Shown here in pieces: positions 35,082 through 44,440 of a stretch of 64,000 bases of DNA. Position 1 is the stretch's first letter; each line of letters begins with the position of its first letter. A model generated the notes under the pieces. That model ran no database searches and had not been told where the DNA came from. It saw nothing but the letters and a program-made list of their open reading frames with translations. The position numbers and the translations under genes are program-made. Source of the stretch: Planctomycetota bacterium (lineage in GTDB: Bacteria; Planctomycetota; UBA11346); the NCBI GenBank assembly GCA_014193115.1, contig BJHQ01000001.1:372001-436000 (forward strand), read 5' to 3'.

Positions 35082-37651
35082 CCGCCGAAGGCCGACCAGC
35101 TGTCCAGTTTCCAGGCCATGCCGGTGACGGTCAGCCGGACCTGGGCTCCGGGCGGCACGACCAAGGCGGTGCCGGCAACCTGGCGGGCACCCACCGTCAC
35201 CACCACCCGGCCGTCGCGGGCGGTCAGGCGCAGGCGGAACGGCCCGGCCGGGGAATCCTCCGCCCATTCGCTGACCATGCCGCCGGCCCGCAGGCGGACC
35301 CGCAGGCCTTGACCGCCCTGGCGGATTTCGGCCAGCGGAGACTCGCCCGACAGCACCGCCAGGCTGGCCTCGCCCTCGTCCGAGAAGGTGCCGGTGGCGG
35401 CGACCTCCCAGGTCGGCCCGCCCACCGGCACGGCCAGGGCGATGGCGGCGGCCTCGGTTGCGGTGCCGACCAGGTGGCCATCGGCCAGGCGCGGCTCGCC
35501 CGACAGGACCACGATCGATTGGAGATCGGCCGGATCGGAGAAGCCGAGCACCGCCGCCTGGCGGCCGAGCAGCAGCTCGCGCCGGCGGAGCAGGTCGCCC
35601 TGGTCCAGCCCGGTGGTGTTCTGGAGCAGTTTCCGGGCGGTGTCGCCGTCGCCGGTGAGCAGCAGTCCGGCGGCCTTGGCCAGGATCCCGGGAGGATCGC
35701 TGCCGACGGGGCGGGCGGCCTCGCCGCACACGGTGGCGAACTGGCGGTGCAGGGCTTCCACCGGAGTGCCGGAGAAATGCTCGCGCAGCGCACCAGCCAG
35801 GGCCGGGAGCTGGGCCGGGGTGCCGGTTTCGAGGAGTTTCCGGGCCTGGCGCCGGGCATCGGCCAGGCGCTGGGTCAGCCGGGCGAGGTCCACCTGCCAG
35901 CGGTTCTCGGCGTCGGCGCGGTCCGCATCCAGCACCACGTCGCGCAGCCGGGCCAGGGCCTTCAGCCTGGTCGCGACCTCGGCGGCGGAGGTTCCGCCAG
36001 GCAAGGCGTCGATCTGGGTGCGGTACCACGACCGGCCGCGATCGGTCAGCCCGCCCGCCAGCAGGTCGAGGCGGCCGCGTTCGGCGGCGGTCACCTGCTT
36101 GGCGAGGCGCTCCCGGCCGCGGGTCAGGGCCAGGGCGGCGGCGCCGAAATCATGGGCTGCCGCCAGCCGGTCGACTTCCGCGGCCACATCGGCCACCGGA
36201 TCCTTGATCGCCTGGGTCGCGGTCGCGGTCGGGCCGGGCTGGACCTTGATCGGCTTGTCCGGGACCGGGTCGGTGGCGGCGATGGCCGGCGTTTCGATCG
36301 GCGCTGCGGTGGTGCGGGCGGTCCGGATCCGCCAGGCGACGACGGCGCCGATCGCGACCAGGGCGAGCACCGCGACCAGGGCGACGGTGCGCAGGGTGCG
36401 GGCGCTGCGCCGTTGCTCGGACCGGGCCAGGGCGCGCTGGGCGGCGGCCCGGGCGCGGTCGGCTCGGGCGGCATGGACATCCACCGCACTGGCGGCTGAC
36501 TTCGAGTGGCTGCGCTCGCGCAGGTCGCGCAGGGCGCTGGCCAGCTCGCCGCAATCGGTGTGGCGCCAGGCGGGATCCTTGGCCAGCATCGCGGTGAGCA
36601 GGGCGTCGATCTGCTCGGGCACTTCCGGGGCGACCTCGCGGACCGAGGGGATCTCCTCGCGCTGGTGGCCATCCGAGACCTCATCGGCGTTGGCCCCCGA
36701 GAAGGGCGGCCGGCCGGTGAGCAGATGGAACAGCACGCAGCCCAGGCCATAGACATCGCTGCGCGCGTCGCCGTTTTCGCCGCGAAGCTGTTCGGGGCTC
36801 AGGTACCACAGCGCCGACACCGGGGTCGACGGACCGACGCCAAGGCGGATCAGCGCGGCGCCGCGGCCGAAGGCTTCGGCCAGACCGAGGTCGCAGACCT
36901 TGACCAGGCCATCGCCAGTGAGCAGCAGCACCGCCGGGCGCAGATCGCGGTGGAACACGCCCTTGGCATGGGCCACGCCCAGGGCCTCGGCGGCGCGTTC
37001 GGCGACAAGCAGAGCCAGTTCCGGCTCGATGACTTTTTCGCGGGACAGCAGCTGGTCGAAGTTGTCGCCCTTGACCAGTTCCATGCTGTACCAGAGCCGG
37101 CCATCGTCGTGGCCGCATTCGTGGATCTGGACCACCCGCTCGTCGTGGATCGAACCGGCCGCGCCGGCGTCCTTCAGGAAGCTGGCGATGCGCTGGGCAT
37201 CGCCGCGGTGCAGGTCGCGGGCGACGACCTTGAAGGCGACCTCGCGATCGAGGTTGAGCTGCTTCGCCCGGTACACATCGCCAGTCGGCCCACGGACCAG
37301 CAGGGCGTCGATCCGGTAGCCGGCGATGGTCGTGCCGATCAGCGCCAGCGGATCCTCGGGCGGCTCATCGGGCAGGGCTTCGGACAGATGGAACGAGATG
37401 GTGTGGGTGCCAATCGAGATGCAGTCGCGGTCGGCCAGCTTGGTGCGGCCGGCGATGCTCCGCCCATTGACCAGGGTGCCGTTGTTCGAATTGAGGTCTT
37501 CGACGAAGAAATCGAGCCCGTCGCGCAGAACCCGGGCATGCTGGCGGCTGGCCGCATGGTCCGGCACCACCAGCCCGCAGTTGCGGTGGCGGCCAAGGAT
37601 GACCTCGGCGGTGATCTCGACCGTGCGCCCGCCCAGGGTCAAGGTGGCCAT
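35078..37651 (-). CDS. FHA domain and transmembrane Ser/Thr kinase-like protein with altered catalytic loop
   Basis: Residues 1-95 form an FHA domain (ILGRHRNCGLVVPDHAASRQ, then HARVL, DLNSNNGTLVNGRSI), a phospho-Thr reader. Residues 108-370 are a protein-kinase fold: Lys141 in VAFKVV, HRD at 234-236, and DLG with Asp254 in place of DFG. The catalytic-loop Lys and Asn are replaced by Arg238 and Val241, and the helix-C Glu position appears to be Asp161, so catalysis may be weak or lost. An Ala/Arg-rich juxtamembrane coil, one transmembrane helix (VALVAVLALVAIGAVVAW) and a 450-residue extracytoplasmic helical region follow, ending in a small beta-rich domain. Start is the ATG at 37651; upstream open frame is not family-like. 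Confidence 0.88.
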   Translation of the reverse strand: MATLTLGGRTVEITAEVILGRHRNCGLVVPDHAASRQHARVLRDGLDFFVEDLNSNNGTLVNGRSIAGRTKLADRDCISIGTHTISFHLSEALPDEPPEDPLALIGTTIAGYRIDALLVRGPTGDVYRAKQLNLDREVAFKVVARDLHRGDAQRIASFLKDAGAAGSIHDERVVQIHECGHDDGRLWYSMELVKGDNFDQLLSREKVIEPELALLVAERAAEALGVAHAKGVFHRDLRPAVLLLTGDGLVKVCDLGLAEAFGRGAALIRLGVGPSTPVSALWYLSPEQLRGENGDARSDVYGLGCVLFHLLTGRPPFSGANADEVSDGHQREEIPSVREVAPEVPEQIDALLTAMLAKDPAWRHTDCGELASALRDLRERSHSKSAASAVDVHAARADRARAAAQRALARSEQRRSARTLRTVALVAVLALVAIGAVVAWRIRTARTTAAPIETPAIAATDPVPDKPIKVQPGPTATATQAIKDPVADVAAEVDRLAAAHDFGAAALALTRGRERLAKQVTAAERGRLDLLAGGLTDRGRSWYRTQIDALPGGTSAAEVATRLKALARLRDVVLDADRADAENRWQVDLARLTQRLADARRQARKLLETGTPAQLPALAGALREHFSGTPVEALHRQFATVCGEAARPVGSDPPGILAKAAGLLLTGDGDTARKLLQNTTGLDQGDLLRRRELLLGRQAAVLGFSDPADLQSIVVLSGEPRLADGHLVGTATEAAAIALAVPVGGPTWEVAATGTFSDEGEASLAVLSGESPLAEIRQGGQGLRVRLRAGGMVSEWAEDSPAGPFRLRLTARDGRVVVTVGARQVAGTALVVPPGAQVRLTVTGMAWKLDSWSAFGG

Positions 37652-37804
37652 CGGGTCGCACCATAAGCGCCAGGATCCAGGGACCAGGGGCCAGCCAGGG
37701 CCAAGGACCGAGCCACGCTGGCGGCGCGGTTCACGTCGGTCGGGTGCTTGCCTTTCCCGCGCCGACGGTGACGAACCCGAACCACCCGCGATCAAGGATC
37801 CGCC

Positions 37805-38671
37805 ATGGACCTCCACCTGTACCGTCACACCTGGGGCATGGACGAACCGTGGACCACGGCCTTCCCCAAGCTCAAGGCCCTGGGTTTCATCGGCATCGAG
37901 ACCAATGTGGTGTGGGCGACCGACGAGCAGCGATCGACCTTGCGGCCGCTGCTCGATCAGCACGGCTTCAAGCTGATCATGCAGGTGTTCACCGGCGCCC
38001 TGCCCGGCGGACCGGAGTGCCCGCCGACCCCCGAGGCCCACCTCGCCTCCCTCGAAACCCAGGTGATCCAGGCCAAATCCTATCGCGCCGATTTCATCAA
38101 CGCCCACACCGGCCGGGATGCGTGGACCTTCGACCAGGCCCTGGCGTTTTATCGCGGCTGCCTGGACCTAGAGCAGAAGCACCAGATCGTGATCAGCCAC
38201 GAGACCCATCGCGGCCGCTATTTCTTCAATCCGCGCGACACCCGGGCGGTCCTCGAAGCGCTGCCCAGCCTGAAGATCACCGCGGATTACAGCCATTTCG
38301 TCTGCGTCCTCGAACGCCTGCCGCGGACCATGGATTTCGATCCGGCGTTCTTCGCCAAGCACGCCTGGCATGTCCATGCCCGGGTCGGCCACCCCGAAGG
38401 ACCCCAGGTGAACGATCCGCGGGCGCCGGAATGGGCCGACACCGTCGCCTGGCATGAGACCTGCTGGGATGCGATCTTCACCGCCGCCGCTGCCGCCGGG
38501 CGCCAGAACATCAGCCTGACTCCGGAATTCGGGCCGCGGTATTACATGCCGACCCTGCCCTACACCAAGGCGCCGGTGGCCGATCTGTGGGACATCTGCA
38601 CCTGGCAGGCCCACCGCCAGCGCGACCGGTACGCCGCCCAGTTCGGGAAAGCTGGGGCATCCCAGGCTTGA
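37805..38671 (+). CDS. sugar phosphate isomerase/epimerase (xylose isomerase-like TIM barrel)
   Basis: AP-endonuclease-2/xylose-isomerase-like superfamily. Candidate metal ligands are the Glu in ISHETHRGRYFF, the Asp in ITADYSHFV, the His in HVHARVGHPEG and the Glu in SLTPEFGPR. Length of 288 residues is normal. Families like this are expanded in planctomycetes and relatives and act on sugars or inositols. The start MDLHLYRHTWGMDEPW at 37805 is 153 bp from the divergent kinase gene. Specific substrate unknown. Confidence 0.85.
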   Translation: MDLHLYRHTWGMDEPWTTAFPKLKALGFIGIETNVVWATDEQRSTLRPLLDQHGFKLIMQVFTGALPGGPECPPTPEAHLASLETQVIQAKSYRADFINAHTGRDAWTFDQALAFYRGCLDLEQKHQIVISHETHRGRYFFNPRDTRAVLEALPSLKITADYSHFVCVLERLPRTMDFDPAFFAKHAWHVHARVGHPEGPQVNDPRAPEWADTVAWHETCWDAIFTAAAAAGRQNISLTPEFGPRYYMPTLPYTKAPVADLWDICTWQAHRQRDRYAAQFGKAGASQA

Positions 38672-38701
38672 GCGAGGAAAGATGACAACAGGGTGCCAGC
38701 A

Positions 38702-40429
38702 ATGAGCCAGCACCCCTGGGAGCGCCGAGCGCCAGCTCGGCCCGCCGCATCGGCGATGACCGGCCCCTGGGAGCGCCGAGCGCCAGCTCGGCAAGCTCAG
38801 TGCTTGTCCCTGTTCAGCGGCATCGCTCTCTGCTGCCTCCTGGTCGTCGGCTGCGGCGAAAGCGCCAAACCCAAAGACATCGACAAGAGCGGAAGCGGCT
38901 CTACCGGATCGGCAACCACCGCCCAGGTCGCTGGCAAGCCCAAACGCACGCCGTTCCCGGTCACGGTCCAACCGGTGGCCGGCGCCACGATCGAGCTGCT
39001 GGTCTCGGCCACCGGCACGGTGGAGGCCTTCGAGACCGTGGCGGTCACCGCCCGGGTCGCCGGCGTGGTCGAAAAAGTCGCTTTCCGTGAAGGCGATTCC
39101 GTCGCCGCCGACTCGGTCCTGGTCGAGATCGAGCCGGAGCGCTACCGCTTGGCCCGGGACGCGGCCAAGGCCGCCCGGGACGAGGCCACCGCCGATCTGG
39201 ACGAGGCCCGTCAGGGCCTGGAACGCCGGGAACGGCTGATCCGTGAGCAGCCCGACCAGGTCCGCGCCGAGGAGGTCGCCACCTGGCGTACCCGGGTCGC
39301 GGCTAGCGACGCTGCGGTGGCCCGGAACACCGCCAACCTCGGCACCGCCGAGCTCAATCTGCGCGACGCGACGGTGCGTCCGCCGCTGGCCGGCATCGTC
39401 CAGACCCGGGGAGTGCGCACCGGGGCCTATGTCCAGGTCGGCGCGGTGCTGGCGACCCTGGTCCGGCGGGATCCGCTGCTGCTGCGCTTCAGCGTCACTG
39501 CCGAGGAAGCCGCCAGGCTCAAGCTGGGCATGGAGGTGCGGTTCACGGTCCCCGGCGACACCGCCGATCGTTCGGCGCGGATCACCTTCATCGCTGCCGC
39601 CGCCGACAGTGCCGCCCGGATGGTCGAGGTGCTTGCGGAAGTCCGCAGCGGACCACCAGGTGGCAGGGAACCTGGAAAATCTGGCCAAACGAGCGGCAGT
39701 GCGACAGCCGCAGTCAGCGGACCGCCAGGCGGAACGGGCAGTGCCACGGCGGGCAGTGCCACCGACATCGCGACCGGACCAGACAGCGCCAAGCCTGCCG
39801 AGAGCTGGAAGCCTGCCGAACGAGATAAAACTGCCGAGAGCCCGAATGCTGCCGAGAGCGCGAGAACCGCCGAGAGCGCGAAGACAGGCGAGAGCGGCAA
39901 GCCTGCTGAAATCCTGATACCAGCGGAGGCCGGGAAGACACCCGCGAAAGATCCGTCCGCTGTCGGAAGCACCAGCGGCGCGGCCCAACCGCCCGCAGGA
40001 ACTGCCGGTGGTGAGCGCAAGCGCGGTTCCGGCAAGTCAGGCGATCGAGGCGGACGCGAGGGGACCGGCGATGCCCTGGTCCCCGGCGCCTTCGCCAGTG
40101 TCCGTGTGGTGGTGGGAACCCGGCCAGATGTTCCTGCGGTGCCCGAGACGGCGCTGCGCTCCACCGATCGCGGCTATCAGGTCCTGGTGGTGGAATCCAG
40201 TCCTGATGGCGACCTCGCCCGCACCCGCCCGGTGCGCATCGGCCTGCGCACCAGCGATGGCCGGGTCGAGATCCGCAGCGGCCTGGCCATCGGCGATCCG
40301 CTGGTCATCGGCGGCGCCGAAGCGATCAGCAATGGCTCGCGGGTGGTGGTGAAGGCAGCCTCGCCGGCTCCGTCCACACCAGCCGGATCGGCCAGCGCAG
40401 CGCCGCCAGCGGCTCCTGCGCCACGGTGA
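38702..40429 (+). CDS. RND efflux periplasmic adaptor (membrane fusion) lipoprotein with low-complexity insert
   Basis: HlyD-type adaptor linking the RND pump to the outer membrane. The N-terminal lipoprotein signal is IALCCLLVVGC. The biotinyl-lipoyl and hairpin regions follow: VSATGTVEAFETVAVTARVA, GVVEKVAFREGDSVAADSVL, and DATVRPPLAGIVQTRGVRTG. Within the beta-barrel domain, between VEVLAEVRSG and LVPGAFASVRVVV, about 130 residues of Ala/Glu/Ser/Lys-rich sequence (AESxxxAES type) are inserted. The start is doubtful: the ATG at 38702 has AGGG eight bases upstream but places two R1 repeats in the coding region; the ATG at 38756 keeps one; a TTG at 38804 avoids both. It is followed by the RND pump gene. 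Confidence 0.88.
   Translation: MSQHPWERRAPARPAASAMTGPWERRAPARQAQCLSLFSGIALCCLLVVGCGESAKPKDIDKSGSGSTGSATTAQVAGKPKRTPFPVTVQPVAGATIELLVSATGTVEAFETVAVTARVAGVVEKVAFREGDSVAADSVLVEIEPERYRLARDAAKAARDEATADLDEARQGLERRERLIREQPDQVRAEEVATWRTRVAASDAAVARNTANLGTAELNLRDATVRPPLAGIVQTRGVRTGAYVQVGAVLATLVRRDPLLLRFSVTAEEAARLKLGMEVRFTVPGDTADRSARITFIAAAADSAARMVEVLAEVRSGPPGGREPGKSGQTSGSATAAVSGPPGGTGSATAGSATDIATGPDSAKPAESWKPAERDKTAESPNAAESARTAESAKTGESGKPAEILIPAEAGKTPAKDPSAVGSTSGAAQPPAGTAGGERKRGSGKSGDRGGREGTGDALVPGAFASVRVVVGTRPDVPAVPETALRSTDRGYQVLVVESSPDGDLARTRPVRIGLRTSDGRVEIRSGLAIGDPLVIGGAEAISNGSRVVVKAASPAPSTPAGSASAAPPAAPAPR
38718..38792. repeat. two direct copies of R1 palindromic repeat
   Basis: GGGAGCGCCGAG-CGCCAGCTCGGC occurs at 38718-38741 and again at 38769-38792, spaced 51 bp apart, a multiple of three. 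Each has a CCGAGC/GCTCGG stem. In the frame of the following gene both encode the peptide WERRAPAR. Confidence 0.92.
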
Positions 40430-40489
40430 CAAGACGATGAGCGTTCAAGTGCCGAATCGGTTCATCGCCATCCCCGAACCGTCGTTGCC

Positions 40490-43400
40490 ATGCTCGGTCT
40501 GACCGAACTCTGCATCCGCAAGCCGGTGGCGGCGTGGATGCTGCTGCTGGCCGTGGTCGGGATCGGTGCTGTCGCGGTTTCGCGCATCGGCGTCAGTCTG
40601 TTTCCCGATGTCGATCGGCCGAGCCTGTCGATCAATACCAACCTGCCCGGGGCCGCCCCCGAGGTCATCGAGCGCAACATCGTCCAGCCGATGGAACAGG
40701 CCCTGGCCCAGGCCGAAGGGGTGGTGTCGATCTCGTCGGAATGCCGTCGCGGCTCGGCCCGGCTGACCGTCGATCTGAGCATGTCGCGGGATGTCGACGA
40801 CGCCCTGCAGGACATCCAGAACCGGCTCAGCAGCATCGCCCGCAACCTGCCTCGGGACATGGATCCGGTGCAGATCCGCAAGTCGAATCCGGAAGACGAC
40901 GAACTGATGTGGATCGGGCTGAGCGGCACATTCTCGCCCCAGCTCCTGTCCGACACCGCCCTGTACGTGGTCGGCGACCGGATCCAGGCGGTGTCCGGGG
41001 TCGGCGAGATCAGCCTGCGTGGCGTTGCTGCCCGGAACCTGCGGATCTGGCTCGATGCTGAACGATTGGCCGCCGCCGATCTGACCGCCAGCGAAGTCGC
41101 TGCCGCGGTCGGACGCAACCACATCGAGCTGCCCGCCGGCCAGGTGTCGAGCGGAACCCGCGAGATCGGCGTGCGGGTGTTCGGAGAAGCCGCCAATGTA
41201 GCGGCATTCCGCGAACTGGTGGTGGCCAACCGCAATGGTCGGGCGGTGCGTCTGGACGATGTCGCCCTGGTCGAGGATGGTTTCGAGGATCAGCGCCGGT
41301 TGTTCCGGATCGATGGCGTGCCCGGAGTCGGCATCGGCGTGCGCAAGCAGCGCGGCGCCAACGCGGTCCAGGTCGCCGCCGAGGTCACTGCCCGGGTCGA
41401 CCAGCTGCGCGGCGAATTGCCCGCAGGCATGGGCATCACCGTCCTGACCGACAACAGCACCTTCATTTCCGATTCGGTCCACGAGATGTGGCGCGAGCTG
41501 ATCACCGCGGTGATCCTCACCGCCCTGGTGTGCTGGCTGTTCCTGGGGTCGCTGGTCGCGGCCTTCAATGTGCTGCTCGCCATCCCGATGTCGCTGCTCG
41601 GCACCATCGCGGTGCTCCAGGCCCTGGGCATGACCTTGAATACGTTCACCATGCTTGGTCTGGCCCTGGCCATCGGCCTGGTGGTCGATGACGCGATCAT
41701 GGTCCAGGAGAACATCCAGCGGCATCGCGAGATGGGCAGGACTGCGATCGCCGCGGCCCGGCGCGGAACCCGCGAGATCTTCGGCGCCGCCCTGGCCGCG
41801 ACCGCGGCGGTGATCGCGATCTTCTCGCCGGTGCTGTTCATGTCCGGCGAGATCGGCCGGTATTTCCTGCAATTTGGACTGGCCCTGTCGATCGCAGTGG
41901 CGCTGTCCTTGGTCGAGGCTGTCACCCTCGCCCCGGCCCGCCTGGCATATCTGTACGGCGACCACAGCAGCGAGCGCGGCAATTGGTTCGGCCGTGTGGT
42001 GGACGCGGCCTTCGCCGGACTCGGCCGCGTCTATGCGGTGATCCTCGGCTGGTCCCTGCGCTGGCCGTGGCTGACCCTGGCGGTCACCGCGCTGATCTGC
42101 TCGGCCGGCTGGTTCGCCGCGCTGAACCTGCGCAACGAACTGCTGCCGCCCCAAGATTCCGGCCGGCTCGGCATGCGTTTCCAGACTCCGGTGGGCAGCG
42201 ATTTTGACGAATCCGCCCGGGTCATGACCAGGGTCGAGGCGGTGATCGCCGCTGAACCTGCGATCCGCCAGTCGATGACCGTGCTGTTCAACAATACCTC
42301 GGGATTTTGCACGTTGGATCTGAAGCCGAAACGGGAGCGCCCGGCGATGCAGGTGGTCATGGACCGGTTGCGGACCGCGGTGCTGGCGGTGCCCGGTGTG
42401 GCCAGCGCCTCGATCGATGATGGCGCTCCCCAGCTGATCAAGTCGAGCGGCGCCGGCGGTCAGCGGCGCACGGTCGAAGTGGTCTTCCGTGGCGGCAACG
42501 ACTGGGAAGAGCTGGCCCGATCGGCGAGCGCCTTCCGCACCGCCCTGGCCGCCGACAAGGAGCGCTTCCGCAACGTCGGCATGGACTACCGGCCCGGTCA
42601 GCCTGAAATCCAGATCATCCCCGATCGCGACCGTGCTTCCGATCTGGGGGTGTCGATGCAGGACATCGCCACCACCCTCAACAGCATGATCGGCTCGGTC
42701 CGGGTCGGCACCATCGACCTGGGCGGCCGGCAACAGGACATCCGCATGCGCCTGCGCGCCGACCAGCGGGCGACGCCGGAGGACCTCGGCCGCATCCTGG
42801 TGCGCGCCCGCGGCGGAAAACTCGTGCCGTTATCGGCGGTGGTGAAGATCGAGGAGCGTCCGGTGCCGATGAGCCTGTTCCGCCGGGATCGCGAGCGGGT
42901 GATCACCGTGCGCGCCGACAACGGCCCCGCGCTCGACGAAGCCCAGGCATTGACCGAGGCGTTGGCCCTGGTGCCCGAACTGCCCAAGGGCATCCGCGCC
43001 ACCACCGGCAGCGACGCCGCCGCTCTGGCCAACACCATGCGCAGCCTCGGCGTGGCGTTCATCTTCGGCGTGATCGCCTCGTACCTGGTGCTGGCCGCCC
43101 AGTACAACGCCTTGTCCCATCCCGTGGTGATCCTCGCCATCCTGCCCATGGCGGTGGCCGGCGGCACCGCCGCATTGTGGTTGGCAGGAGCGTCGCTCAG
43201 CGCGTTCTCGGGCATCGGCGTGCTGCTGCTCATGGGCATCGCCAAGAAGAACTCGATCCTGCTGGTCGATTTCGCCCGTCAGCGCCAGCTCGACGATCCG
43301 ACCACGACACCGGCCGCCGCGATGCTCCAGGCCGGTGCGGCCCGGCTGCGTCCGATCCTGATGACCTCGCTGGCGACGCTGATGGCTGCGGTGCCCATCG

Positions 43401-43612
43401 CCTTGGGCACCGGTCCCGGCTCCGAAACCCGCGCCCCGATGGCCGTGGCGGTGCTCGGCGGCGTCGCCCTGTCCACCGCTCTCAGCCTGGTGGCGGTCCC
43501 AGCATGCTACCAGATCGCGGAACGGTTCACCGGTTGGCTACGGCGCTTGTTCCTTCGCCCGACATCGGAAGCAGCAGCATCGCCGGGACGCCAAGACGAA
43601 GGCGCCAAGTGA
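40490..43612 (+). CDS. RND family multidrug efflux permease (HAE1/AcrB-like)
   Basis: Proton-driven inner-membrane pump, 1040 residues, usual length. It begins MLGLTELCIRKPVAAWMLLL with the first helix, and shows the typical SLFPDVDRPSLSINTNLPGA, the proton-relay Asp pair in GLVVDDAIMVQENI near residue 399-400, and VVILAILPMAVAGGTAALWL, GIGVLLLMGIAKKNSILLVD and RLRPILMTSLATLMAAVPIA in the second half. The adaptor gene ends 60 bp upstream, so this is an adaptor-pump operon; no TolC gene follows here. The stop region contains CGCCAAGACGAAGGCGCCAAG, which echoes repeat R5. Confidence 0.95.
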   Translation: MLGLTELCIRKPVAAWMLLLAVVGIGAVAVSRIGVSLFPDVDRPSLSINTNLPGAAPEVIERNIVQPMEQALAQAEGVVSISSECRRGSARLTVDLSMSRDVDDALQDIQNRLSSIARNLPRDMDPVQIRKSNPEDDELMWIGLSGTFSPQLLSDTALYVVGDRIQAVSGVGEISLRGVAARNLRIWLDAERLAAADLTASEVAAAVGRNHIELPAGQVSSGTREIGVRVFGEAANVAAFRELVVANRNGRAVRLDDVALVEDGFEDQRRLFRIDGVPGVGIGVRKQRGANAVQVAAEVTARVDQLRGELPAGMGITVLTDNSTFISDSVHEMWRELITAVILTALVCWLFLGSLVAAFNVLLAIPMSLLGTIAVLQALGMTLNTFTMLGLALAIGLVVDDAIMVQENIQRHREMGRTAIAAARRGTREIFGAALAATAAVIAIFSPVLFMSGEIGRYFLQFGLALSIAVALSLVEAVTLAPARLAYLYGDHSSERGNWFGRVVDAAFAGLGRVYAVILGWSLRWPWLTLAVTALICSAGWFAALNLRNELLPPQDSGRLGMRFQTPVGSDFDESARVMTRVEAVIAAEPAIRQSMTVLFNNTSGFCTLDLKPKRERPAMQVVMDRLRTAVLAVPGVASASIDDGAPQLIKSSGAGGQRRTVEVVFRGGNDWEELARSASAFRTALAADKERFRNVGMDYRPGQPEIQIIPDRDRASDLGVSMQDIATTLNSMIGSVRVGTIDLGGRQQDIRMRLRADQRATPEDLGRILVRARGGKLVPLSAVVKIEERPVPMSLFRRDRERVITVRADNGPALDEAQALTEALALVPELPKGIRATTGSDAAALANTMRSLGVAFIFGVIASYLVLAAQYNALSHPVVILAILPMAVAGGTAALWLAGASLSAFSGIGVLLLMGIAKKNSILLVDFARQRQLDDPTTTPAAAMLQAGAARLRPILMTSLATLMAAVPIALGTGPGSETRAPMAVAVLGGVALSTALSLVAVPACYQIAERFTGWLRRLFLRPTSEAAASPGRQDEGAK

Positions 43613-43705
43613 CCGGAGGCATCGCCGCACCGGATCCGCCCAGGTCATCCTGGGCGAGCTCAAGGTGAGCTGGGACTCGCCTCTCCCAGGCTTTCCCGGT
43701 GACCG

Positions 43706-44278
43706 TCACCAGTCGGTGCGCTCCACCAGGCGGCCGCGCAGCCAGGCCAGCACATCGTCAAGGTGGCGGCCGGTGCGGCGCCACGGGGCGATGACCTGGA
43801 AAAAAGCATCGACCTCCCAGCCCGGCAGCTCGCCAGAGGCGAGCATCTGGTCGAGGTGGCCGGCGGTGTGGGCGATGGTGGTGAGGACCTCGGCCAGGTC
43901 GGTGACGATGTCGGCGTTTTCGGCTTCTTGTTCGAGATCCGCCGGGTCGTCCACCCGCCGCCAGGTGGTGGCGATGCCATTGCGGTCGAACCAGGCTTCG
44001 AGCAGCACCCGCTGACGATGTCCGTCGTCCGGCGCCGGTCCCGGTCCCGGCGGATCCCGCGGTGGCGGTGCGGCCTCGGCCATCCGCCGGTCGGCCCGGG
44101 CCAGGGCCAGCCGCACCTGGGTGAGGGTCTCGTTCCAGCGCAGGAAAGCGTCGTCCGGGTCGCCGGCTTCGCGGATGGTCGCCTCGACATCCGCGCGCCA
44201 GGTCTCCAGCCCGACCGCAAGCGCCGCCAAGGTCCCGCGCAGGGCCAGGCGCGGATCGCGGCGTGAGGCTTCGGGCAT
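43706..44278 (-). CDS. hypothetical helical protein
   Basis: 190 residues beginning MPEASRRDPRLALRGTLAAL, acidic, rich in Leu, Ala, Arg and Trp, predicted mostly helical. Conserved-looking His/Asp patterns occur in IAHTAGHLDQMLASGELPGW and AFFQVIAPWRRTGRHLDDVL, but I cannot match a family. It is encoded downstream of the ferredoxin pseudogene on the same strand. An overlapping frame (43660 onward) is also open, but this one has the more protein-like composition. Confidence 0.55.
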   Translation of the reverse strand: MPEASRRDPRLALRGTLAALAVGLETWRADVEATIREAGDPDDAFLRWNETLTQVRLALARADRRMAEAAPPPRDPPGPGPAPDDGHRQRVLLEAWFDRNGIATTWRRVDDPADLEQEAENADIVTDLAEVLTTIAHTAGHLDQMLASGELPGWEVDAFFQVIAPWRRTGRHLDDVLAWLRGRLVERTDW

Positions 44279-44440
44279 TGCCGAGGATAACCGCAGACCC
44301 GGCCAGCGTCCACGCTTCCGGTGGGTAGCGGGGTGGTTTGCCGATCACTGCGAGCGGACTGAATCCGACGTCCGTTCAGCGGCCCCGACCTAGTCACGCA
44401 GGGACGGTGATCGATTGCAGCCTTGGAGGATTGCAGGGAT

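Noticed and set aside
40445..42733. 762-codon minus-strand frame opposite the RND pump
   Set aside because: Shadow of a well-supported efflux permease; His/Gly/Asp/Gln-rich composition typical of antisense frames.
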